From NCBI GenBank assembly GCA_947179485.1, contig OX359248.1:32249378-32313377 (forward strand): DNA of 64,000 bases, in the 5' to 3' direction. The notes beneath the pieces are model-generated. The model ran no database searches. It saw only the letters and a list, made by a program, of their open reading frames with translations, and was not told the DNA's origin. The stretch is from Allacma fusca (taxonomy: Eukaryota > Arthropoda > Collembola > Symphypleona > Sminthuridae). Below, in pieces: positions 11,418 to 23,400 of the stretch; positions within the stretch are counted from its first letter, which is position 1, and the number at the start of each line of letters is the position of its first letter. The position numbers and the translations under genes are program-made.

Positions 11418-14400
11418 CTCACAAAAGCTTGTATGCTTCCCTGCCTCTACTATATTTACTCCATTGGCTCACAACTTGATTCGGTTTTACAAGGATTGAG
11501 AAATGAGTCTTTCATCCGTCACAAGGGATACATGAATTATAACCTAAAAGCCAATTTCCGTAAGCTCCCAATGCGGACATCAATCAGTGGTTGAATTCTC
11601 CTGCTTTTCCTTTTTACTTTATCTTGATATGCGTGTACAACAACAACACAACAACAAAAGGCATGACTTGTGAGTTGACTTGAAATTTTCACCGTTATAA
11701 TTATTCCTAGAATTCATTTGTGAGTGTAATTTGTTACAAATGCAACACCAACTCCAACTCCTAGACACCCTCACCCACGTCATTCCGCCCAGTCAGCCAC
11801 GCTTGGGCTGTTAGACTGGAGGAAGGAAATTGCTGAGGAAATTTTGTCATAACGTGAATCATTCCAGATTGCTTCACATGCTATCAATTTAAAATCTCCA
11901 AGCATTGTTCTTTCACCCAGAACGCATGTCACTGTAAAAGCTACATAATTACTTATGATACTCGCTGCCAAGTGTGAACTTCTAATTTGAGCCTTTAACA
12001 CACTGTTTATAGTTATGCCAAATGTGCTGATTGTGAGTTTTATCAGGATCAGAATTGAGGTGGTTGCATATGTATCTATTATATATTCGTATACAGATAA
12101 GGGAGTTCATATATTGTGTTTCCTTTCGGCTAAGAAGCAAATGTGAACATCTGTAGGAGTTTTTAACAGCTCGGGGGGAGGGGGGGGGGAGGAATTTCTG
12201 CAAAATTTGTTCAAGGGAAATTGAGAAGGTTCATTTATTTCAATATTGCAGATGTTCAATTTTCTTGTTAGAAAAATTTTTGCGGAAAATTCATTTTTCC
12301 TTCCAACAGCCCTCACAGATGTTTCCTTCTGGGTTCTTTTTGGCTGACGTTCTGTAATATCAGAGTAGTTTGTCTTGGAGTGAATTTAATACAGTATGTT
12401 AATCGAATAGTGGCTTGGAACAAGGAACAACAGACTCAGCATCAGCCGCATACCAAGTGTGTTGTAGATGTGGAAGGAATGTGGTGTTGTAATAATAAGG
12501 GAACTACATGCCATTTACACAGATTTCCTTCCACTGTCCTCCTCCCTAACTTCCTGCTCGGGGTAGAATTTACCTAAAAATGTAACAACCATTTCCTTTT
12601 AGTCTTGGCTTTAATTGTAATGGTCTCTGTGCCAGAAAGTAGGTAACAGAGGCTGGGGATATTTTGCAAAGTTAGGGTTATGTATTGCACTAACAATAAG
12701 TAAGACAGCATGATATGTACGTATACTTTTAAATGAGATGCTTGGAATTCTGAGGGGGTATTTAGCCAAAAGGAGTCTTACATGGGGAAATGTATGTATT
12801 TTCGAGTGGTAAATGGGGGGCCAGACAGCTGGTACTATTTTCAAATGATTTTCATTTGGTGTAAATGGTCCATTCCTACAGATTATCAATTGTAAATGGA
12901 ATGTTTCACCCAGTTGACAATTCCCTCTCTCCCCAACCCACCACCACTTTCTCCTCTTGTAGAGGCTCAAATTCAGATGGAAATCCTTTTTGCTAAGGGA
13001 AACTTTTCCCAGCAAATGAGACACACATTTGAGTTCTCGTTCCTTCCTTCTAAATAGAACTCACTCCTGTTGAGTTTTGGGGGAGACAGAAGGGAAAATG
13101 CACCTTTTCCGCTCCATATACACTAGGACTCTAATGACAATGCATACATACATATGTAATCGGAGTACACACGCCCATAGTCACACTGGAAGACCTGCAA
13201 TTTCGCACTCTGATCATTGACATGCAAATGAAAACTTAATAGAAAATGTAAAATTCACAATTCTGTTGTAATTTCCGCAAGTTGACTTCGTGATTAGGGA
13301 ACAACGGCCATGTAATTGTGATTGCCAGGTTACATTCTATCTGATGCGGGTTCTAATTTTTAAATTATTAGGGAAACTACAGCAATTTTGCTGTCTCTTG
13401 AAACATCCCTCCGTCCCAGGTTTGAGTGTGGATTTTCAGCCCGGGATTCAAAATGGGAATTGTTAGGATTAAAATCCGTAAATGGTTTTCAATTTTGAGT
13501 TTTAAAGTCAAAATTGTAAACCATTTAGAGATTATTATTCATTAGGTTAAAAATGAGTTTGATATTCTACGCTAAAGTTCAAATTAAATATTCACATAAG
13601 GGAATTAAAATGTTTACAAAATTGCGGGTCTCATATATTTTTGGATTTGAATGCGGATGAAGGTCCTATTACTGTAGATTTGGAAAATTGACTGATTTTA
13701 TTGTTAATTAATTCAGGGAAAGGCCCCAAGGATTTTATTCCATTAACGTACAATCCCCGGGTTGGACTGACCGTGACGCCGAATGGAACGCTAAGCATCC
13801 AGAGTGCGGATGAGCATCACGAGGGCCACTACTTATGTCAAGCTAACAACGGAATCGGTCCGGGTCGATCCAAAGTAGTCTTTATTAGAGTGGATGGTAC
13901 GTGTGTATAAAGTGTTCGTTGAACAATCTATTTTTATTGTATTCAATTTACATTCAATTTCACCTCTTGACTGGCTACACTCAACATACTCCTCCTCGCT
14001 CATATACAGAGAGCTAAGGGGCTCATCCCTCCCTCCTTCCAGCTTTTTTTTTCAATCAAATTATACCCCGTCGTCGGAAAACGAACCCTATCTGATATTC
14101 TGGTATTGGACTATCATTTTTTATGAAAATTGTTAGTCCTTTTTTATCACTCCAGCGACTGGAGGAAGGAGAGACGGAAAATCATAACAATAACATTATC
14201 ATGATGAGCTCAGAGTTCTCTGTCCTATGAAAAATTCAGTTCCTTATTGAGATGGAAATGTGCGAAAAAATTCGGGAAAAATAGTTATTCCACAGGCCTT
14301 TGAGAATTTCCGTACCTACATAGATAATAGTATTTACCGTTCTTCAGAATGTGATGTCAAATGCCAAATACTGTCGGAGTAGTGAGGATCCATTCAAAGG

Positions 14401-17400
14401 TAATTTTTCGTTAACATTGGAGTGTCCCATTTTATAAGGAGTCACGTTATAAATTACTCCAGGGACTGTCATAAGCATGAGAGTCGTTTAGTACCTACAG
14501 TGTACTCACTTGTGTGGGAATGAGGAGGAGGAGGAGGGTTTTGTAATTAATTTCTAATTAAAAAATAAAACAGAGCCGGGAGGACGAACTCCTTGCATTT
14601 ATACCAGCACTTTATGATTCTTCAGGGTGACTGTTGTAAACTCAATTGGGCGTAATCTAATAAGTTAATTGATGGTGACATTACAGTGCCAGCCTACTTT
14701 CGTGTGAAGGAAATCAATCAAACGGCACGGGTGGGAGAAGATATTATCCTTGTGTGTGATGTGGAAGGCGATTTGCCCATTCAAGTAATTCATGTCCATT
14801 TGTCTCAAATGTTTTAGTTCTTTTTGAGGATAACCTCTTGATATTTCCCTGCTCCCTCTCTATACAGTACTTTGCATGTGCTTGTGTATCTATGCCGTGG
14901 AAGTGTGATATATGTGCTTGCATACAGTACGGACCCTTCCAAAGTTAACTTTTCTCCTGGTACTTCCATGCAAGGGAGAGATTCAATTTGTCTCAAGTTT
15001 CTCATATGCTGGGTATCTAATTTCTACAAGTTTGGTCATAAAATTACGCGTAATGTTTTTTTAGTGCACTAGAAAATTATGAGTGAAATGAGCAAAAATT
15101 CAAGAGCCCTTTTCATCCCATATGAATTCTACTACGATTGTTTTAACATGGGCTTTTCTATAGGTAGTACATACATACTACACATTGTATACGAGGAAAG
15201 TTAGTTGTCTGAAAACAGGTAGGGCACGGGCAGCAGTGGAAATGTGTAGGGACGAGAGTGGAAAAAGTTGGAGAATTTCCCAATTTATTCCAGCAGGGCA
15301 CTGATACTCCAGTATTTACTCGTCGTACTCCCAATGTATCCGCATTTTCTGACTGCAGATGGTATATATCGTTTGGGCTCCCCAGCCCCTGATGGCCCTT
15401 GTTCGGAATAATTACACACACAGGTCTGCGATACAGTACATTAATTAAGTAAATAGGTTGAATGTGAAGCGTCCCTAATTAGAAAGCCACTCGTGGAGTT
15501 GATGAGAAAATTGATATTCAAGAGCTTTCCCTCAGTTTTCAACAAAGTCTGACATCTTGATTCAATTCAGAGTTGACTTCCCTATAGTTTATGTATTCTT
15601 CATGTATGCAAGTCATTATATCAGCTCTTGTGAAATTATTTTAGCTTATTTGGCTACTGTCATAGCTTGGTGGTGCTCGTGAGGAGAGCATGATGCATTT
15701 TGAGCACAACAAGTTGGGATATTTATGAGGTTGAATAAACCCTCATGTGTGTAGGTATAATTATGTATGTAAATACATATGTACATGCTTTGAGATAGTT
15801 GTGTGAAGCGATCTGGGATTTTAAAATTGCATTAAAGTATTAAATCATTTCGGAAATGTGTAGGTATCCTGGGGTTCGGCGAAGATTCATAGTTTCTTAG
15901 ATGACACCGTGTCCTCACTGGAGAAGGACAATAAAGCCATCATTAGGAACACGCCCAAAGGAAATGGACTGAGCTCAGAGCTCCTCATTAAAAATACTCA
16001 ACGTGTTTACAGTGATACTTACTACTGCCGAGCAACCAATACTTACGGGGGAGACACCTTGGCAATTCATCTTCGTGTCAAAGGTTTGGGCAGTCTTACT
16101 CGTCAGCATCCCTTTTCCTGGTCATTGGTTGATGATCCTATAGCTACAGTGACTTGATGATTTACAAGTTGTGGGAGTAGTTTCTATTGGAATGTTTTTT
16201 TTTTCTTTTAACTCTTCAGAGCGTCCTGAACCACCAACTGAAGTGATTCCCACGGAGGTGAAAAGTCGGGCTGTTTCCTTCAAATTGGTTCCCGGCCATG
16301 ATGGTGGGTCACAGATCAGTCGGTTCCTAGCTCAGTACAAGCATCGGAATGAGGAATGGCGGTTGGGGAAGAATTTCACATTGGAACCCAACCTTCATGA
16401 TTTCATCCTCAGGGATCTCCGTCCTTCCCAAACCTACAACATCCGGTTTTTTGCCGTCAATGACATCGGTACGAGTGAACCGTCCCAAGATATTGTTATC
16501 GAGACTCTTGATGAAGGTAATGGTTTGGTTTTGTTCCCTATAAAGTTTTACCAGCTTTCTCCGTTCATTCTCCCCCTCAATTTGTCTTCTGGTTTCACCT
16601 CACGTTTCAACTTTACTATAACCCTTACGGTCACACGTAGGTTGAAGAGGCGATGTCAATTGAAAACTATGATAGGGTGGGGAAATAACTTTGGTTTCAT
16701 AAGTGCTGGGCCTAAGTGTAACTTAGCGTGGGATGAGGGGGAATAACAATTTAATATAGTCTATTCTCATGAAATTCCAGCCCCTTCGGGACCACCTTTG
16801 GATGTCTTGGCTGAGTCCAATTCTAGTACTTCCATCATCTTAACATGGAATGTAAGTATTTGGTTCGAGCACTTTTTTAAAAATCCTTTACATTTATGCA
16901 CTGTGAAAAATTCTCCTGAAATGCTTCCCCCCCAACGACGGATCTCATACTATTTTTGGATTTGCTTACACTCAATAACTTTAACTGTCCCCTCGTCGTG
17001 GAAGACTGGGAAGGAAGATTGAGTGGACGCTTTGTGAGAGTACCAATGTATGTATGTATGTATGTATGAATTGAATCCTGGGTAAACAATTCTTGCTCTG
17101 TTTGAAGATACAGTAATACACATGAATGTACATCCCCCCACACACAAGTATCTACGTAAGCATGTATGGTTCCCATCCATGTTCATTTCTTCCGTTGTGG
17201 TAAGTGGAGCGGAGGAAAGAACCCCTTGTAATGTCCCGGACTGATGGACAAGGTTTCGTATGGTACGAGAGAAGTTGAGAAGTTACAATGTCGAAGTTGG
17301 TACAGGATGGGATTGAAATGGCAAAACATAACATTGGATTGTATGGTGTTGCAGCCACCGCTGGAGGCCCATATGAACGGGAAAATTTTAGGTTATCAGA

Positions 17401-20400
17401 TCAGCTTGAGAGAGTCAAATGCGGAAGGTCGTCAATGGCGACTGTGGACACAGAAAGAATCTGAATCTCGTCTTGTCGTTCTCCGGAAGCTCCATCCATT
17501 TACCCGGTATGAAGTGACCATTCGAGCATTCAATCGCATCGGCTCAGGGCCCGCATCACCACGGATCATTGTACTCACTTCTGAGGGCGGTAGGTGGACC
17601 AAACCAACTGACTACAATGACAATTGCACTCTCTTTTTACGCTTCTCTGCCCTCATCCTAGATTTCCCTGAGCTCTGGGCCCATTTGCACGCAACAACTA
17701 TAGAAATTCATTTTTCTTTTACTTATTCTTCCTTTCACTTGGCTTGAGCAGGGCTATACAAGGGTATTCATATTTTCATGAGGTTCTCACAAATGACAAC
17801 CACAACACATGTAGAGGGACAGGGGAAACAGTTGGTGGATCAAGTTTTGAATCTCTTTCTTGATATTACAGTAAATACTGTGAACTTGCCTCGAAACAAA
17901 TACTAATGTAAAGAAGGAAATTTAATAACGTTGGAATTCCCATGAACTCATTTACAGAAATAATAAGTCTCTGTTAGCCCTATCCTGCAATGATGCTACT
18001 CCACAGCAACCGCTGTATTTGGTCATTATGCGTAGAGCAGGAACGTGTGCATGCCTTGGAGTGCGTGTGTCGAAATGACATACATATAATTACTACGTAT
18101 ATCTATGTAAATAGATACAGATTTCGGACAAAATTAAAATTGCTGGTTTATTATGTAGGCTGATATCAAATCTGCTTTAGCTATTTTTACCGGGCATGTA
18201 TCGCATATAATACATATACAGTAGGGCTTCACAGTCTCTAGGAGAGTTGCTTTCCCTAAAGTTCTTTTGCGAAATATGCGCGGTCAGAGTTGGAAAGAGT
18301 GGTCGTGTTCTGGATAGCTTCTGGTGTTAGTGAATAGCGTGGAGCCTATTGATGAAATTTGCTGTGTACCGTTGTTGAAGCAATATAATTTTATATAGTT
18401 CCCGGAGGAGCTCCTCAGGATGTAAAATGTGTGGCATTGTCGGGGCGGAGTTTACGACTTCGTTGGTCACCACCAGCTCACAATTTGCGAAATGGACATA
18501 TAGTCGGCTATAAGGTGTATTACCATCTTATTTCCCGAGCGGCCTTAACGGATCCATGGCCAATGTTCCCTTCTGCTGAAGTCAAACGGACTACCAATCC
18601 TGAGACAAATTTCAGCGGTTTGGCTGTCTATGGAAACTATTCCGTACGAATCTCGGCTTATAACCGGAAAGGAAATGGTCCGTCAACGGAACCAATGTAT
18701 TGCAACACTGCTCCTGAAGGTTCCTACAATATTTATTATTCTCAGTTCTCTCCATCACTTACCTCCTCATAGGATTCCCAGTAGACTCCCTGATTAAATC
18801 TTACATTGCACCAGGCTCCAACTAGTAATGCTTCCTTGTGTAAACACCTTTTTAAAATCAGACTCGCCTCAAATGTATCTGTAGTGTGTACACGTGAAAG
18901 CAGTGAAAGCCTCTATTCATGAGTTTTTCTGCATCCTACATTTGTATATCTATAATTACATAGACATACATATCTACATAAGGTTGGAGAAAGAAACCCA
19001 CTACTCGGGATCTATTCTATTCTGTAGAAATTACTAGTAGAATGTGTATGTGCAGCTTGTGTACACATACGTACATATATCCGCTATTTATAAATCGATT
19101 CTAGCTCCTGGGCCACCTGCAGCTGTTAAGGTTTTGGCTACAACTGCATCCTCCTTAATTGTCTCCTGGCTCCCGCCCCGGGCTCTCAATGGTATCATTA
19201 CCAAGTACAATGTTTACGTGCGGAGTGTGGATACCAGGGTATGATTTTATGGTTTCTCATACGCTGACAACTTGTATTGCATTTAAACACCACAATCCAT
19301 TAGAGTGTCAAAACTTTGATTAATGTGCCACGCTTCGTAACCTACACTTGCCGATAGTTGATTGTACAGGAGTGTTTTTATCCTGGTAGTATGTACATAT
19401 ACTCACGTACCTTATACATTCTTACACATATTTGATGAGATAAGTAGTAGAGAGTGAGATAGCACTTACATGTGGGCTAACCAGTGTCAATGTTTTGAAT
19501 TCCTTTGGAAGGAGGTGAGAGTGAACACAGTTCATGTGGGAAAACGAGAAAGCTCATGGGTCACCGAGGCGTTCAGTTGGGAACTTGGCAAGTTGCGAGA
19601 AGAAACCTCCCATGAACTCTGGATCACAGCTGTCAATTCACAAAACTCTCAACTGGAGGGTGAGGCCTCGCCCTCCGTTATTCAAACGACGTCTTCAAGA
19701 GGTAAGTAAATAAATAGCAGTTTTTCCCTTGAAAAAAAAAAGGAATAAATACGAAACTTGTAGAAACAAACTTGATAGACCGAAAAAACTTACAACTTAC
19801 ATTAGCAAGATAGCTACACATGCAAAGTCCAAGATTTGAAAGGGCGAAAAAATACGAGAGAACTTTTTTTTTCAGGCTACTGATTTTTCTTCCGATGCTT
19901 TCTTCAACTGATATTAGTATATTGTAGTTTGACAGACCGTTGCTATTCATGAATTTATCGCTTATATGTCATTCCATGATAAAGATGAAGGAAAATAGTT
20001 TGGATGAAAGTAGCCATTCTGTCATACATACAAAAGCAAGGTTTTTCCCACTCTCGATGTTTTAGTCCTGAGGTTTTCATGTCACTATAGAAAAAGTGGA
20101 TAGTTAAAAGATTTTCATTTTCAAATATATCTACATATCTACAGTTTTTTCATATGTAGAAATCCGTTAGATAGTGTTTATACGAAAGTATACTCAGTTT
20201 TTTTTAGTTGTTACATAAAAGTTTATAGGGATGCGGAATAGAATTTTTCTAGAGGAAAGGACTGGTCAATGAATTGGAAATGGAGGAAATTTACCGCTGG
20301 ATAAAATTTACAGTGGCTGCTCGGATTCTCCCATTTGGTCAAGAGGTTCTCTTACCTGCAAGTAAAGGAATAACTTTCTCATGTGGAGCCGTAGGTCTTC

Positions 20401-23400
20401 CAGCCCCTACTAGAACTTGGACATTTGGATCGAAAACTTTAACCTTGAATACCACCAAGTGGATTGTAATGCCCAATGGGAATTTGCAGATTTTTACTAC
20501 TACTTCTGCTGAAGTAGGCAATTATACTTGTCACGTAAGAAGAACCCCTCACAAAGATTACCAATTTATTGTAATCTATAATTTATAAAGTTGCCTTTAG
20601 TTTTTATAACTTTATACATATTCAGCATTTTCTGCAATGTCCGAACTTGCCAACTTTGCGAAAAAGAAAGTTGAACTGCCAGCAACTGCGGGAATTCTTT
20701 TACTTGTTCTTTTCTTCTTTTAATGTAGTTTAATTTGGTATCTCCAACAAATTCTTTCATACCTATGTACAAGCATCACATGGAATCCCTGAGATTCTAG
20801 ACATTCTTTATTGTTGTAAACACAGGTAGAGAATTTGTATGGAACAGATTCTATTACATACTCGCTCAAGCTTCGGTCTCAACCTTCCCTCCCGCACCTG
20901 TTGGTGACAGAGAAATTGCATAATCAGCTCAATCTTCAATGGGAGTACCGGGAAGTATCTCCGAAACCATCAGGTATCGTATAATTCACTGTTTACTTGC
21001 TTGTACCCCAAAGTATTGACAGACACTCAAATTAAGCATAATGAACATCCTGCCGTTTGCATAGCTCCAGGAAGTTCCTAAAAAGTGTTTAGAAAACATA
21101 CCAGTTTTATTTAATGAACTAGCACATGTAGTAAAATTAACATTCAATATTTGTTTTTGCCAACCTAAACATATTTATGGATATACCTCAAATATAATGA
21201 ACATTATATGTTACATTACTTTGGGCGTGATCGAGTTTTCCTTTTCAGTGAGTTGAAATGAGCATAAAATTTTTATGTAGAGTTTTTGTGTGGAAATATT
21301 GACGCTTTGGTTGCAGACCGTGATTCCCCAATACTTACTACCTGAAAGTGATTAGTCTTTTATTAGCAACCACAGTAGACCCACTAAGATACGTTAAAAG
21401 TGGAATTTTTGTCATTAGAGGTTTATGGCTTACAGGACTACTGTTCAGGGTGAAGTTACAAGTAGGAGAAATAAAATCATTTAAAATGTGTAGGTTGATT
21501 AAATGTAAAAGGTGCTTTAGTCCAGACTTTGGGCATTATGAGTTTGATGATGGGCTTTCGCAAGTCGTTAAAAGGACCCAGTATAAGAGTTTTACCTTAA
21601 TTTCTCCTATCCAGACTTGTACATAAAGTGGAGGCTCAAGAAGGATAGCAGTTGGACAACCATTTACCCGGAGGAGGATGAAAACTTTTATGCGCTTACA
21701 AATCTGACTTGTGGGAGCAGTTATCAAATTCTTCTTGGTAACTATGATGGGATTCGGGAATATTTCCATACCAAGCCAGTGGAAGCGACGACACTCAATC
21801 AAGGTATGTATAGTCCATTCCCTTTTGAGTCATCAGTTTTATCGTAGCCAAAGAAAAAGTACAAAAAAAAACCAACGGGACCTTGAGAACATCAGGTGCT
21901 GTAACTCTGGTAAAGTTTATGAAAAATTTTCTGTTAAAGAGCAAAAATCAAGCTGAAATTTGGAAAATTCATTCCAGAAGAATAATACTGTAATTACGAC
22001 TTTCGTCTCAGAAGTTACTTTATTATTATTACAGCTTTGCCGAGTCTATCTCAGGAAGAAATTTTAGTTCGTCTCAACTCCACTGCAGCCACACTACGTT
22101 TTCATCCATGGATATACGCAAACTGCCCGGCGTCCGGAATCTCAATCGAGATGAAAGAGAAATCAGAGGCGCAATGGAGCCTTCTGTATTTTACTCACAC
22201 TCCGTTTGAAGTGAGTATCATTTCATCATGCCACATCAATATTAATCTGTCAATTTCGGTTGCGAACAAGAACTCTTCCTTCCATCCATGTTCTACTTTG
22301 AAGAAGTGTGAACAGTTGTGGTTGTGAACGGAGTTCGCAGGAATGTAATGAATGTCGTAGGGAATGTGGAAATAGAAATGTATGCAACTAAATGTTACTT
22401 GTGTATGTATGAAAGTTTGCTGTAACGTTGAATTTGAAAGGTCGCTTTAAATTATTCATGAGTACTCTTAGATTCATTTTTCATGATTTTAAGTTCAATA
22501 TCATGTATGGAAATAGCTAAAAGAAAACAAAGAAAAACCATAGGGATGTTAGGAGAATTTTTTTAGATACCTTTTTTAAAAGGGTTGAGGAATTTGGTAT
22601 GAAGTAGTAATGGGAAGAAAATAATTTAGACGGAGTACTTGGTGTCAAATCTGAAGTCGACCGGTCGTTATGAAGTTCGTGTTGTGGGTGAAAATTCATA
22701 TGGGAAGCAAACAGCTGCCTTTGCCTTTGACTCAGCGGACCTGGTTGAAAGTGAGAAGCCGTCAATTTAAGCACACTTACAATAAATAATTTAGTATTGG
22801 TAAAGAATATGTCTTGAGAGAGTAGATAGCTTCGTCGTCTTCTTCCGACTTGTGAATAATTGATGGGGAAAAACCTTTTATGTTCAGGTAAACCGTCGCA
22901 AAGTTGGGGACCAAAGAATGGAGCTAACGATCCATTTCAAAATGACATCTCCAACTATTTAGGTCAGGATGGTATGGGTGAGAGAAGTAGTTCGTGGGAT
23001 CTTCATGTTGTCGTTCCCATCGTTTCGGGCATCATTTGTACCTTGGCCATGTTTGTCTGCCTTGGAGTTGTAATTCAAAGACGGTAAGGATGCGTTACGT
23101 AGTAAAGTGTAATTATATAACCATCGTGCAGAACAAATTAAATATTTAACTTACCGGTAGCCAGGCTGATACTATCAACGTGGTAACAACATGAAATTTT
23201 CTACTATAAAAAACTTTTCCCTCAACCTTATTTCAAATTCATTCCTACTTCTTTTCTTAGGAGATATATGGGCTACCGAGCGGCTAGTCACAACAAGAGT
23301 AAAGGTTCGCTGACAGAATTTTATGGCACAGTTATGCGTCCCTGCAGTGAGAGCGACGATGGTTGTCAGCTGGCAACAAACAATCAAGTGTACTTTCCGA

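Larger units (their letters stand above)
8331..13716 (+). other. Largest Dscam intron (5.4 kb, within Ig8)
   Basis: Holds two long CT microsatellites (8396-8443, 11326-11414), a G-rich run at about 12174-12191 and a near-perfect hairpin at 13479-13527. No exon was recognised; open frames across the CT runs are low-complexity artefacts. Confidence 0.75.

Noticed and set aside
12611..13024. 137-codon minus-strand open frame inside the big Dscam intron
   Set aside because: No family resemblance, no splice sites in phase, composition like the surrounding intron.
22751..22770. Stop codon after FNIII-6 as a secreted Dscam end
   Set aside because: A gtgaga donor immediately precedes it and the next exon supplies the membrane helix in phase. 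A secreted isoform is possible but nothing specific supports it.
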